A stretch of DNA of 64,000 nt from Ampelocalamus luodianensis (GCA_036346255.1 CM070617.1:25533080-25597079), one strand, 5' to 3'. Shown: positions 1 to 11,470, counted from the stretch's first letter. Notes: generated by a model from the sequence alone, not told the origin. Program-made: numbers and translations.

Positions 1-13
1 GCTATTCATAACA

Positions 14-25
14 TGATATCAGAGC
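14..25 (+). other. Primer-binding site (initiator-Met tRNA type)
   Basis: TGATATCAGAGC directly follows the LTR end CATAACA. The usual plant retrotransposon site is TGGTATCAGAGC, so one base differs. It is the priming site for minus-strand DNA synthesis. Confidence 0.75.
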
Positions 26-600
26 GCACCTAGGGTTTTTCTTTGCCAAGCCACCACCACTGCCGGTTTGTCTTCTCTAGCAGTTGTCGCCGCCTGGTTT
101 TTGCCCACCACCGCCACTGCTCTTCTCCAATACAATAGCTCTCTATCAATCGACGACCATGCTCGTTGGGCGAGCTGCTGGTGGTTCTTCTTCATCGCCG
201 TTGTCAGATCCACGTTCATCTTCCATCGTTGCCGATTCGTCTTCATTGCCACCGCCCAGATTCATCTCGGGAAGGAGCAGATCGGGGTCGATCCGGAGTC
301 GAGTCGCTCAGAGCTCTGCACCGTCACCACTGGGGAGCTACTTCATCATGCAGTTGAGTCGCTCAGAGCTCCGCCCCGTCGTCGCCGGGGAGCTACTTTT
401 TCGTGCAGTCGACGCCCGGACGCCACGCCTCGTTGCTCGGTCCACTGAGCCGAGCCTGCCTCTGCACAAGCCGCCGCCGCTGCTGGGGGAACCCTAGTTC
501 CCCTTGTGCAAATTTTTTGGTTCTTAGCAGGCCGAGCGGCTTCGATTATCTTTTAACGCATGCTGGCCCGGTCCACGAAAAGAAAAAGAAAGAAAAGAGG
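26..600. other. Untranslated leader of the copia element
   Basis: GC-rich, low-complexity leader between the primer-binding site and the first recognisable gag residues. Several overlapping open frames exist, but none resembles gag and their composition explains them. I see no gene here. Confidence 0.5.
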
Positions 601-611
601 AAAAAATGTAT

Positions 612-1832
612 TCAGGCACTGTTTCTGTTCCTCGTTGCCCGGTGCTTTTTGATGGTCTCAATTATCGGGACTGATTTCGGCACATGCGTGGTCAATGTCT
701 TTGGGATTTTCTCACCGGCGAGCTGCCTTTTCTGCCTCGACCTATTCCACCTGTTGAGCCCATGCTCCCAAAGGATGCTTCTGAAAACACTCGTAAAGAG
801 GCTTTGGATGTTTTTGAGGATTTCATGGAGACTTTTTCGACTCAGTATGCTGCCTACAAGACATGGATTGACGAGGATGCCTGTGCCATTGCTATTGTGG
901 TTGCTAGCATGGAAGTGCATCTCACTAGAGATGCGCTCGGCTTAGCTTCAGCACAATTGATGTGGACACATCTGCGCAACTACTACGAGCCGTCTGGTAA
1001 TTCTTTGTATCTTTTTGTTGTGCATTAGGAGCAGTCGCTGCAGCAAGGAGATGCAACTGTAGATGAGTTTTATGCCTAATTGTCTATGGTATGGTATCAG
1101 ATTGACTCTTTGGAACCGGATATTTGCCACACTTGTCAGTGCTGTCAGCATGAGCAGTCTCACCTAGAGCTTCATCGCATCTACGATTTCTTGACCCGTC
1201 TACGGGCTGAGTATGAGCAGACTCGCGCTCAGTTGCTGGTATGCCACCCTCGTGTAACTCTGTTGGAGGCCCTTGCAGCTGTTCGTGCTGATGAGATTCG
1301 CCTTCATGTTGCGGATCTGCTGTCGTCACCGTCGTTTCCTTCGATTCTGGCAGCTCCTCCAGTTTCTACACGCGCTACATGTCCAGCTCCTCCTTCACCA
1401 GTGGTGCCTTCACCAGTGATAGCTACTGTTGGTAGGGGACTACAATGCACCTATTGCAATAAGGATGGACATGTGGAGCAATTCTGCTATAGGAAGAAGA
1501 AGAAGGATTTACGTCGTGGTGGCCGTCCTCCAAAGGGCACTAGCGGTTCCTCCTCTCAGAGGAGCTCTGGTGCTTCTGATTCTCAGGAGTTTCTCACACT
1601 GTTGTGTCGTATGGCTGCTTTTGCACCGTCTGGTTCTGCTGCACAGTCTTCTAGTGAGAGACCTGATTCTGCTGGTTCTACTGCACAATCTTCTAGTGAG
1701 AGACCACCTTCTACTCCTTCTTCCTCATGTATATTATCTTGGATTCTTGACTCTAGTTCTTCCTTTCACATGACATCTGATTCCACTAGTCCCGTTTACA
1801 TTGGTCCTTCAGCTGCTCCTATCACTGTTTAG
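612..1832 (+). pseudogene. copia gag remnant with CCHC zinc knuckle and start of protease
   Basis: Gag packages the element RNA. Gag-like sequence is read in at least two frames: about 684-1,028 (residues such as FMETFSTQYAAYKTWIDEDA, then WTHLRNYYEPSG) and 1,080-1,832. At about 1,447-1,488 is the zinc knuckle CTYCNKDGHVEQFC, matching CX2CX4HX4C, followed by a basic KKKK stretch. Near 1,739 the frame reads WILDSSSSFHMT. Copia proteases have WILDSGAS-like residues there, so the Gly of the catalytic D-S/T-G triad is changed to Ser. In-frame stops and a frameshift show it is dead. Confidence 0.85.
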
Positions 1833-2109
1833 ACAGCAGATGGTACCTCTCTCTATGGCAGGACGAGGCACTATTTTGAAATGCTCTTTTCATGTTCCTG
1901 TTATTTCTTATATTCCCAATCTAACCATGCAGCTCATATTTGCCGATCAGCTCACCGATCATGGTTGTCGTGTTATTCCCGATTCTGATTCTTGTTCTGT
2001 TTAGGATCGATGCATAGGGACTCTGGTTGGTACCGGCCCTCGCCGCCGTGACTCGTGGCGTCTCTGGGAGCTTGACTGACTTCATCTTCCTTCCGCTGCC
2101 CCTGTAGTC

Positions 2110-2900
2110 TTGTCGCCTCCACCACTGCCTTTGTTTTTTGTTGCATCCTCCACTGCATCTTTTGCTCGGTGGCATCATCGTTTGGGACATCTTTGCGGGC
2201 CACATCTATATTCTTTACTTCGTTGTGATCTTTTAGGGTTTGTGTCTGGTAACGCTTCTCTAAATTGTCAAGGTTGTAAGCTTGGTAAATAGCTTCAACT
2301 CCCCTATCCTTCCAGTGAGTCAGTATCATAGCGTCCTTTTGATCTTGTTCATTATGATGTATGGGGTTTGGCTCCTTTTGTTTCGAAAGAAGGTCATCGA
2401 TATTATATTATTTTTATTGATTACTTTTCTTGATACACGTGGATATATTTTGTCATCTCCTAGTGAGGTTCTATCCATCTACAAGAATTTTGCCACCATG
2501 ATTCGTACTCAGTTTGACTCTCCTATTCGTGTTTTTCATGCTGATTCTGCCGGGGAATACTTGTCAAGAGTCCTTTATGGTTTCTTGCTGAGCATGGCAC
2601 TCTCTCAGTTTTCTTGCCATGGTGCTCATGCCCAGAACGGTGTGGCTGAACGGAAGCATCGTCATCTTCTTTGAGATAGTCTGTGCTCTTATGCTTGCTT
2701 CTTCTGTCTTACCACACTTCTGGGCTGAGGCTGTTTCTACTGTCACTTTCCTGATTAATATTCGTCCTTCTTCTACTCTTCAGGTTGGGATCCTAGTTGA
2801 GCGTCTCTGTGGTAAGATCCTGATTATTCTAGTCTTCACCTCTTTGGGTGTATGTGTGCTATGTTCTTCTTGCACCTCGTGAGCGCACCAAGATGATACG
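2110..2900 (+). pseudogene. copia integrase remnant
   Basis: The HHCC zinc-binding region is visible at about 2,167-2,290: WHHRLGHL and, further on, CQGCKLGK. The catalytic core follows in broken frames: FHADSAGEYLS (second Asp) near 2,540 and AQNGVAERKHRHL (catalytic Glu) near 2,630-2,670. Stops after 2,673 and a frameshift separate the C-terminal part (FLINIRPSSTL). Integrase would insert the cDNA into host DNA; this copy cannot be translated as one protein. Confidence 0.85.
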
Positions 2901-3834
2901 ATCATTACTGGAGATGATTCTCAGTACATTACTTTTGTCAAGGAGTGTCTTAATGAGCAGTTTCTCATGTCTGATCTGGGTCCTTTTTGCTACTTTCTTG
3001 GGGTTGAGGTTATTTCTATGTCTGATGGCTTCTATCTGTCCAAAGAAAAGTATATCTATGATCTTCTTGATCGTGCTTCTCTTACTGATCAGCACACCGC
3101 TGAAACTCCCATGGAGCTTAATGTTCATTTTCGGCCCACTGATGGTGAGCCTCTTACCGATCCTACTTGCTATCGTCACCTTGTTGGGAGTCTTGTTTAT
3201 CTGGGTGTTACTCGTCCGGATATTTTATACCCTGTACATATCTTGAGTAAGTTTATTTCCGCTCCCACTCAGCTCCACTATAGTCATCTTCTTCATGTTC
3301 TACGATATCTTCGTGGAACCATCACTCGTTGTCTGTTTTCCCTCGCTCCAGCTCTTTATAGCTCTAGGCATATTCTGATGCCACTTGGGCTAGTGATTAC
3401 TCTGATCGCCCGTATCTCTCTACCTATTGTGTTTTTCTTTGTGGTTCTCTTATTGCTTGGAAGACTAAGAATCAGACATTAGTTTCTTGTTCGACTGCTG
3501 AGGCTGAGTTGCGAGCTATGACTTTGTTGACTGCGGAGGATACTTGGCTACGGTGATTACTTGAGGATTTTAGTGTTTCTGTTTCAACACCCACTCATCT
3601 TTTATCTGACAATACAGGTGCTATTAACATTGCTAAAGATCCGGTGAAGTATGAGCTTATAAAGCATATTGGTGTTGATACTTCCTACATGCAGACACAG
3701 GTGCAGGACCAAATTGCTGCTCTTCAATATGTGCCTTCAGAGCTTCAGTTGGTACACTTTTTCACAAAGACACAGACCAGAGCCCAGCACAGCTTCTATC
3801 CCTTCAAACTTCATGTTGTTGATCCACCATAAGT
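2880..3834 (+). pseudogene. copia reverse transcriptase C-terminus and RNase H remnant
   Basis: After an internal deletion the frame resumes at DDTIITGD, the downstream side of the YVDD active site, then MSDLGPFCYFLGVEV, KEKYIYDLLDRA and YRHLVGSLVYLGVTRPDI (2,967-3,240). RNase H follows with SCSTAEAELRA near 3,490, a stop at about 3,556, and DNTGAINIAKDPV near 3,610. The end matches the usual copia C-terminus (YVPSELQLVHFFTK). The polymerase fingers and palm N-terminus are absent. Confidence 0.85.
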
Positions 3835-3848
3835 TTGAGGGGAGGGGG
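3834..3848 (+). other. Polypurine tract of the copia element
   Basis: TTTGAGGGGAGGGGG lies immediately before the 3' LTR, the usual primer for plus-strand synthesis. Confidence 0.8.
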
Positions 3849-4357
3849 TGTGTGTTAGATGTATTATTACCTGTATATTTTCCCTATTGTATAAGGGGTT
3901 ATCTGCATATATACTATACCTGTACTTATATATATAGAGTGTGTTTGGTTGCCTGTATGGGGTTGACTCGCATGAGTATATGCAAGTTTTTTGGTGTTTG
4001 GTTGCCTGATTTTGTGGGTGAGCTTGGCTGAGTGGATGCAAGATTCCCTCTCGGGCCAGGCCCGAGGGAAACGCTCGATTCGAGCTTTCCTCCTTAGCCA
4101 GGCTGAGTGCATGCAGGCTGGCCAGCGCTCGTGAGTCCGTTCACCTTCTCTTGCGCCAGATACAGGCAACCAAACAACATCTTAGCACAACCTGACTCAA
4201 CAGAAACAAGCAATCAAACAACTTATCATTGCATCAACTTAACCTGGTTAAGTTCAGCCTAGATGACATATACGGGTCAGGCTGGGACATGTAGGCAATC
4301 AAACACACCCATATTGGCCCATTAACCTTACTATGAATACAAACGCTATTCATAACA
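3849..4357 (+). repeat. 3' LTR of the copia element, split by a MITE
   Basis: It begins TGTGTGTTAGATG just after the polypurine tract and ends GCTATTCATAACA, which matches window positions 1-13. Which of the TG dinucleotides at 3,849, 3,851 or 3,853 is the true start is uncertain. Removing the MITE at 3,937-4,310 leaves an LTR of about 135 bp. Confidence 0.8.
3937..4310. mobile_element. MITE inserted in the copia 3' LTR
   Basis: The ends are inverted repeats of about 20 bp: the left reads GAGTGTGTTTGGTTGCCTG and the right, reverse-complemented, GGGTGTGTTTGATTGCCTAC. The element is flanked by the trinucleotide ATA on both sides (3,934-3,936 and 4,311-4,313). It has no coding capacity. The 3-bp duplication suggests the PIF/Harbinger group, but the AT-rich flank makes that uncertain. 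Confidence 0.7.
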
Positions 4358-4860
4358 CTTGTACCCCAAATTCCAGTTTTGGTAGCTTCATATTGGAGGG
4401 AGAAGTGTCTGCTGGAATGATGACCGATATATTGTCCACAACAGTTGGAGTGATATCAATGTTTCTGCAATTCTTCTGGCCAAGAGTGACAATGGCTTTT
4501 GCAATATCTTGTTCAAATGATCTAGTACACTTCGATGTAACAGTTTCCCAAGCGAAAAATATGCTATTGCAATGTTCATGTTTGTTCCACACCAAACCCT
4601 GTTCATCGCCTGTGTAAACTAGCGCTTGGTTTGCGGTTTACCTCAAGTACCTAAAGTATAAAGCATGATTGCTCCCTCTCCATTGAAAGCTACAGTTCCT
4701 GACTTGGCAGCATGACCCTTCTTCAATGTGTAGCTGTGTGTGAACCGGCGTCGCATTTGCATGATTCCATTGAGCTAAGCTATCGGCGCTGCACTGCTCC
4801 ACCAGATAACGCTTAAAGTCGCAGAGAACATCAACATCGAGATCCACCGGTGTCGTGAAA
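4350..4860 (-). pseudogene. Unrecognised coding remnant cut by the copia insertion
   Basis: Two adjacent minus-strand frames read like ordinary protein: 4,595-4,350 (for example VWNKHEHCNSIFFAWETVTS) and 4,847-4,638 (for example LDVDVLCDFKRYLVEQ). The join near 4,613-4,648 has GT at one side and an AG at the other, but would make an intron of only about 35 bases, too short for plants. I cannot name a family. The left end runs into the copia 3' LTR, so the insertion may have truncated it. Composition differs from the AT-rich DNA to its right. Confidence 0.35.
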
Positions 4861-5966
4861 GCTTAAAAAGATTGTGAGCCACGATCTTCCTCTGTTTCCC
4901 ACCTTTTTCTGATGTCATTGAGGTCATATTATTTATTATATACTGTATCATATACTATCAGGCAGTAAAATCATCATCAGCACCGTCTAGACGTTTACGA
5001 TAGGATTTTTCTACGTTTTGGGCAACAAATCCGTACTTTACTGTCGTCAGTGGGAAGCTGCCTTCTGTAGTCAACGCGCGTGCTGTTTGACAGATCTAAA
5101 GAAAGTAAGCAACCCCGCTTATGGTTATCCACTGAGTTTTATAATTTTACTAAGATTTGTTTGAAGAGCGTGTTGGTTGTACGTACCAACCAGAGAAGCA
5201 GCCGTGCCGCGGATCTTAGCAGAGAAGCGGTTGAGATAACCAAACCAAACCTGGACCATCCAGAAGCGGCTGAAGTACACACGCATGGATCTTCCACACA
5301 CAAATCACTACTTAGTACTTACCAATAATTCACTCGTCCCCCTCAAAGTACCATGAGAAATTGTCTACTAGCTTCTAAAAAAAAGAAATATAACCTGGCT
5401 AAAAAAAAAAAGAAACATGACCCAATGAGTAGTGATTAAAGCTCTTCCAAGCTACCCTTCTTAACATTTGTCACTCGGCGACTAGAACACGTGCAAAGGT
5501 TACCAGAACAACATATATAAGGTCTGAGTTCAGAGGTCCCTACAAATGTAGAAATTTCATATAAAACACTATAATTCTTGTATGATTCATACCAAAGTTG
5601 TCATAATCTTGATTCAAGTCTTAGAATCTTAAGATTCTATGACCCTAGATTTAGTGGACCAATTTGATCCTAGATAGGATCTTAATTTGGTAGAACCTTA
5701 ATGCTCTTACGATTCTGTACGATCCTAATCATAATTTATATGCGATCCTACCCGATTATACCAATCCTAATAATTAGTTATAAATAATTACTTGCATATA
5801 TCCTTCCAATTGTACAACTTCAACTTTGATCCATTTATATGTATATTATCATTGGCACACAAAAAACAATCTCTCTTTTAGCTAGACCGATTTTTATTAA
5901 ATAAAGTTTTCTAAAGTACAATTCCAAAAGAATAACTTGGATATCACCATTGAAAAATACATGGTA
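4861..5966. other. AT-rich intergenic DNA, probably an old MITE-like repeat
   Basis: No gene seen. From about 5,590 to 5,770 there is an AT-rich block with repeated GATTCTA/GATCCTA words and the palindrome AGAATCTTAAGATTCT. Similar words reappear at 6,785-6,850, on the other side of the Helitron, suggesting the Helitron split an older repeat. Confidence 0.4.
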
Positions 5967-6748
5967 TCTCTACTACTTAAAAATTGAAATTGTTGGTCGT
6001 CCGTCCTTCCACCATCTTCCGTGTCTGTTGGATCAACGAACTGGACGACCACGAGCCAGATCGCTTCGCGCAGCATCAACCCTAGTGCCTGCGCCACCCT
6101 CCCTCCCCCCTCTCTCTCATGCCTCCCCCCTCCCTCACTCTCCTCTCTCCTCCCATTCTCATGCTTCCCACCCACGCCGCCCACCCTCCCTCTCCTCCTC
6201 TCATGCTCCCCACCCATGCACCTACCTCCCACTCTTGCCATCCATTCCTCTCCTCTCTTCGAGGAAATTTTTTAGATAATGGAAAGGCAAACCTCCCGAT
6301 CTCTGCATCATACGATGCACATAGCCATAAATTATTACAAACGAACAAATCGGCTTACAAAAGACAGACCAAGAACTAAGTGATAAACAAATTATCATCT
6401 CAGAGCCACATCGGAACTGCCACCATGCGCGATGACTAGCTTCTCCTTCATCCAACACATCCTTATCACCGGTGAACACCAAGTCATCCACCAGCGCAAC
6501 GACACGAGAACAGTAGCTATGCAATAAGGTGCTTGAGGGTCAAGTCACCGAAGCGACGCCTCCAAGGAAGGATCAAAGAAAACGTTGCCAGATCCAACCA
6601 ATAAAGGTCAGATCTAGGAAATGACTTGAAAATTCGATGATTGCACATTCGAGTGAATAGTATGCTTCGAATACGATTAATATGCATTGCATATTAAAAT
6701 TTCAATACAAGTATGAGTTTTTGTTGCAACACACAGACGCATGACTAG
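5967..6748 (+). mobile_element. Non-autonomous Helitron
   Basis: The left end is TCTCTACTACTTAAAAA, beginning with TC as Helitrons do. The right end is GTTGCAACACACAGACGCAT followed by GACTAG, ending with the required CTRR (CTAG) tetranucleotide. Rice Helitron ends are typically close to GTTGCAACGCACGGGC before a CTAG. Insertion is between A (5,966) and T (6,749) with no target duplication, as expected for rolling-circle transposition. It encodes no Rep/helicase. The inside holds a pyrimidine-rich GC block (6,090-6,260) that may be captured sequence. The subterminal hairpin is weak, which lowers confidence. Confidence 0.6.
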
Positions 6749-7340
6749 TATTTGAAGAAATATAAATTTGTGGAATCAGATAGCGTATTAGATTCTATGA
6801 TTCAATCCTATATTTAATTCAAGATCCTACCAAACTTGATTCGTACACATCAGCGCCATTCCAAACGAGCCTCAGTGATCTCGTTTCTGAAACGACGGTG
6901 AGATCGAGCATCACCGGTACGTCATAATACTGTCACACTGTTCCCGGCTTCCCATGGATAGAAACAATAGCCAAGGTTCTTGAATCCTTCAAGTACACGA
7001 GGAAATAGCACAGCCTCACGCTGTCAGAAGTGTCACTATCTTGGACTGAGCAACGGCGCCGTACTAAAATAGCAAGTCGCCGATACGTATTCCCCAGCGG
7101 GATCAGGCGAACCGTGTTGCCGACAATTTTCCTCTTCTCTGGTCACGACCCAACTTAATATTTGACTAGCATTCACACATATGATCTGAGCGTTAATGTT
7201 GTACGTCTTGTACGTCTGAGTCAATTAAAATACAGAACGTACATAACATATCAAAATTTTCTATGTAATATTTTCTCTCAAAAATTTCAGAATCAAAACA
7301 AACATTTGCAGAAAGGATGCGTTAAAAATTTTGCAACATC
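6749..7340. other. Intergenic DNA, no gene seen
   Basis: Includes the right part of the AT-rich repeat split by the Helitron (to about 6,850). The remainder shows only short open frames of shadow type. Confidence 0.4.
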
Positions 7341-7735
7341 ACCGTGAACAGGATGTAACATTTTTTTTTCGATAATCGCAACATTTTTTTTCAACGGGTC
7401 GCAATATCTCAAAGAACAAGATGCAACATTTTTTTCGACAGTCGCAATATTTTTTTCCATGGATCGCAACATCAGAACCAGAAACAACAGACGGTGATTT
7501 GCCGAGTTTTTCCGTGGCCGTGGTGGCAGTGGAAGTTGGGGAGTAGTGGCCTGGTCTCCGTGGCTGCGGTGGCGGCGTCCTGATCCGGTGGGGGCGGTGG
7601 AAGCTAGGGGAGTAGCGGCCTGGTCTCCGTGGCCGCGGTGGCGGCGTCCTGATCCGGTGGGGGCGGTGGAAGCTAGGGATCAGTGGCCTGGTCTCCATAG
7701 CTACGGTGGAGGCACCTTGAATTTGCTCATGTAGC
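7341..7735. repeat. Short interspersed GCAACATTTTTTT words and a 69-bp GC-rich tandem repeat
   Basis: From 7,341 to 7,480 the words GCAACA or GCAATAT followed by T-runs recur about five times. From about 7,546 to 7,700 a 69-bp unit (CCTGGTCTCCGTGG, GCGGTGGCGGCGTCCTGATC, GGTGGAAGCTAGGG) occurs twice nearly perfectly, with a third partial unit starting near 7,688 and a diverged start upstream at about 7,510. Open frames across it on both strands are products of the repeat. Confidence 0.75.
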
Positions 7736-8632
7736 TCAAGTTGCGAAAGACTAGAGAGAGAGAAATAGCAAACAAGAGAAGAAACTAAGGAAGCTTGTCT
7801 GGGGAAGAGACAAACATACAGATGAGGAAATGAGTGGTTGGGCTTGCCTTGGATATGTGGATAAGAGTATAAGACTGATTATGAGTGGTTGAGGAGCGTC
7901 CGTTTTTTTTTCTTTCGTCATACGTTCGTGTAGTGTCATTACCTATAGTATATAAGTAACAATAAATAATACTTTATAATGGAAAATCAATTTTAAAGGG
8001 GACCCGCCTGGCTTAAGCTCCGCACCTGATTATAAATCCTCTAGATTAATTGTCCAACCACTTGGTAAAGGATGCAACATGCGACTCGCTTTACACTTGG
8101 ACGAGATCAAGGACGTCACGCTCGATCGGCGATTGACATGATGATCAATTAATGGCGTTTAAGCTAGGCAATGTATGTATGTATAGCTATGAACAGCTAA
8201 CAGATCGAAGGTGATTTGATTAATTAAGAAAAGGTCAAAAGTAAGGCCCCGGTCACATTGGAACTCTGAACCTCTCTAACTGCTTGTAATTTCGAGAATA
8301 AACTGAAGAGAAAAAAAATCGGCTACAATGATATGTTGAAGAAATTCAGAGGTGGAACGTAGAGAGCTGAAGTATATGGGTCCGCACGTCTGTACTAGTC
8401 CACGATGCAAAAAAAAAAAGGCGGCATTGACGTTTATCAAGAGTAAATGAACTAAACGCTTAACTGTTGAATATTTCCTGATTAGCTAATTTTATTGGAT
8501 TATTTGTTTCGTGATCTTTGTGGTTCACCTAAACGCAATTAATTGGAGTATCTTGTATGCAAAGCTTTTATGAGCAACTGTTGTAGTATTGATCATGTGC
8601 CGTAACAACCGGCTACTACATAAGTGGCATTA
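7736..8632. other. Intergenic DNA, no gene seen
   Basis: AT-rich spacer with no coding frame, no inverted termini and no tandem repeat that I can support. Confidence 0.4.
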
Positions 8633-8915
8633 GAGCATGTACAATGGGTTTATGTCAGCCGTCTATAGCATTTGCCATATAGGATTTTTGGTGACGTGGA
8701 TGAAAGAGAATGAAGAGAGAGAATATTGCTGTCTATAATCCTGCAGCCGACTGTAGCACCAAAACCAAGGAAAAGCATTAAAGATTGTGTGTTGTCTACA
8801 ATCCTATAGCCGGTCAGATCATCACAATCCATCAGATGAGCTGGTTTTAGTCTTTGTATATAGGTGGCATGGATAGTTCTGATATGCGAGTCGCTTCATA
8901 CCATCAGACATGCCC
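8633..8915. mobile_element. Tourist-like MITE (PIF/Harbinger type), 283 bp
   Basis: The left end is GAGCATGTACAATGG and the right end, reverse-complemented, is GGGCATGTCTGATGG. The element is flanked by TTA on both sides (8,630-8,632 and 8,916-8,918), the target duplication of PIF/Harbinger MITEs. It has no coding capacity. Confidence 0.7.
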
Positions 8916-8918
8916 TTA

Positions 8919-10250
8919 GACCTTTTCCATACCGTCATCGCTGGGGAACAGTCTGTTCACGTTACATTGCTAAACAGCACAAGCTACAGTATATACAGTA
9001 AATCTGCAGTACAGGAGCTGCGTACTGGACACGAATGCTGATGACCTCTTTGGTCCTTTAGTTTAGTCTCATAATTTTGTACTGTATGATACCATTTGTC
9101 TGTACTTATGCGAGGAATGAAATAAAGGAGCAGCATAACATTATGCTAACGCGTTCTAATTACTTATTACAGTTGTCATATATTGTACTGTTCCTGGTCT
9201 TAAATTACACTTCTCTTGTGCAGTTTTTTTTTAATGGATAGGACCAATAAAAATGGTTGACTTGTATCCCTTGAAAAATGCATGGAGAGATTCACACGCA
9301 AGACAAAAACACACACACTACAATATACTTCTAGTATGAAACAGAAACACTGTATCAAAACATCGAAAACGACATGCACGATTTTGTATGTCAAATTCGA
9401 GATGGGCTCTACTTCATTATGAACTTCTCTAAGAGCCTGTAAAACAAACTAGCACGCATAGGGATCAAAACTTTTTAAAAAGGGGAAAAAAAATACTTGT
9501 GCTGCGCTAATTTCTATATCCATGATCACTTCGTGCAAGAAATCAAATCATCACTTTCTCATACTACATGGCCACACCCACACACACGCTGAACAATCCC
9601 TTCGCGTACAGCTTCTGTTGTTGTACTAGACATTTCAACAGCCACATCGGTCAAAAGTTATCGATCCACAAGAACAACCCTGTCGTCTGAAGATGGAGAG
9701 TTCAGCTTCAGCACCACAATCAGAAGAAGAATCCAAAGCGTTACCAGAACTACCAACCATCTCATCAGCACGGACAGGAGAAGCAACCGCAGGCCACGTA
9801 CTCCTCTACTTTTCCTCGTGAAAAACCTACAGATTGGACATGTGGTCCCTGCGATTCAGAAGGAAACATACGTCCTCGTCGTCTGGTCGCTCGCAGCCCG
9901 TTCGCTTCCCACCTGAAGAAGCGGACCGGACCGGCTGCACAAATAAGACGTTTCTCGAGGACCTCGTTGCGATTCCAGCGCAATTGAATATGGCGCGCAA
10001 ATAAACTAGTATATGTAGATCTGTCGAACACGGAGTGCTCCACATAAAGCAAGAGCGCCATTAATAAAATCCGGATTCTCGTAGCAGCCGACCCCATTCT
10101 TCCTCCTCTTCCGCAGACCGCAGTTCCGCTCCCCTGCGTAAAAGCTCCAACCACCCACTCGATCGCCTCGCGGATGCGCCGTTGATTGGCTGTGCCGCGG
10201 ACGCAATCCCCAAGGGGCGGATGAGAAGAGCCACTTGTAATAGCGAATAC
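8919..10250. other. Intergenic DNA upstream of the receptor kinase
   Basis: No gene seen. A minus-strand open frame spans 9,765-10,271, but it has no recognisable domain and lies where GC content rises toward the putative promoter, so I do not call it a gene. Confidence 0.4.
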
Positions 10251-10420
10251 GATCAGTTGTACGAGCCGCAAAAGGTAGCGGTGCTGGTAGTAGTAGTATA
10301 AGTTTTTTTCGCGGTTGGTCGCTGTGGGGAAGGGGAAGGAAGCGAACGCGTTCGCACTTGCTCGCCTGCTCTCGAGTTCTTGAGCCGATCTCAGGTCAGG
10401 TGTTTCATCTTCTGCTGCTC
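10130..10420 (+). promoter_or_regulatory. Putative promoter and leader of the receptor kinase
   Basis: GC content rises sharply here and the text changes to a pyrimidine-rich leader (TCTTCTGCTGCTCTCC). An inverted CCAAT word (GATTGGCT) lies near 10,182 and a weak TATA-like AGTATAAG near 10,294. This fits a grass promoter with a 5' UTR whose first intron was later entered by the gypsy element at 11,110. It is inference: no transcript was seen and the start is 9.5 kb from the ATG. Confidence 0.35.
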
Positions 10421-11109
10421 TCCCCGTTTACTATCTGGGAACGGAATTCTCGGCCTTTTTCTTCCCCTTCTTGGATTACTATTTGGAGATCAGTTTCTTC
10501 TGTTGGGTTTTCTTCCCCTTCTTGATTCTTTCTTCGCCCTCTTTGTGCGATTATGTTCAAGAACTCTGGTGGTGAGTTCACTTCGTTTGTTTTCTTTTCT
10601 TTGGATAGAACATCGCTTCAGGTTATTCATCGTTTTCTTGGTTTGCTGATATTTTTGCTTCTGTTCCTCCTCCATTTGCATGTCACCTTCTAAATTCTAA
10701 TCATCAAAGTTTTATTTTTTTAAAAAAATCGATAGAGATGCTTGCGTTGTGCTAGTATTTATCCAGAAACCTCATGTTGTTAGCCGTAAAAAATTGGCCC
10801 GGTATTGACATGTAAAGCGTTTACTAACTAATTTACCTTGTGTACAGTACGCGTATCTGGTAATTGAGTTGGCAAGTCCCAATTGCTGACCACGATGGTC
10901 GCACTTATTGTCATTGTTAATGTGTTGTTATCACCTGTTGTGGAGTTTAAGTAACATGTAAGCTCGCTTACTTTTCTCTAGTAAAAAAAAGAGAGTTGAT
11001 TTCGATCACTCTGGACCATATTTCCTCCTGGGTTGTTCGTTTGAACAGAGCAGAGTTAGGTCAGACAGGTTGTTTATAATCTAAGGCAACTGGCATGCTT
11101 TCACACCTT
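10421..11109 (+). other. Probable leader or 5' UTR intron sequence left of the gypsy element
   Basis: No coding frame supported. The sequence is T-rich and intron-like. It ends at CACACCTT, which abuts the gypsy 5' LTR. Confidence 0.35.
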
Positions 11110-11467
11110 TGTTGCGTGGGGTATTCCATACCAGCGCCGGCGCCCTGCTTCAACGGTTATGACAAGCCCGGAATTAGTGTGATCTTTTAGAAACATCTAT
11201 TTATTTTCATCTTTTAGAGATTAGCTCATATTGTCTCTTTCCATATTTCAGAGATTGGATTAGATTGTCTCTTTTCATATTTCAGAGATTGGATTCAGGT
11301 CTGTCATCATTTCCTTCCTGATTAGTTATGTTTTCCTTTTCATGTAGCTGGCCTTATATGTGCCGCATCCTTTGTTTCTTACAAGCAATGAAAGATTTAG
11401 AAGCTATTTCAATTTCTCTAATTCATTAGTAGTAGATTACTTCTCTCTAAACGCTTGGTAGATACCA
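11110..11467 (+). repeat. 5' LTR of the gypsy element
   Basis: 358 bp, TG...CA ends. It contains two near-identical ATATTTCAGAGATTGGATT words at about 11,248 and 11,277, a small internal duplication. It matches 13,980-14,115 plus 19,546-19,741. Confidence 0.85.
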
Positions 11468-11470
11468 ATT

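Larger units (their letters stand above)
1..4357 (+). mobile_element. Ty1-copia LTR retrotransposon, decayed, 5' LTR off the left edge
   Basis: The first 13 bases (ending CATAACA) are identical to the last bases of the LTR at the right end, so the window starts inside the 5' LTR. A primer-binding site follows at 14-25. Domain order is gag, protease, integrase, reverse transcriptase, RNase H, which is the copia order. A purine tract at about 3,834-3,848 precedes the 3' LTR. The coding region is crossed by many stops and frameshifts, and most of the N-terminal reverse transcriptase is missing, so the element cannot move on its own. I do not assign a lineage. Confidence 0.9.

Noticed and set aside
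68..497. Overlapping open frames at the left edge (up to 137 codons)
   Set aside because: They lie in the untranslated leader of the copia element, overlap in several frames and have low-complexity Ser/Pro/Arg text.
9765..10271. Minus-strand frame of 168 codons
   Set aside because: No domain, overlapping alternative frames, and it lies in the GC-rich putative promoter of the receptor kinase.
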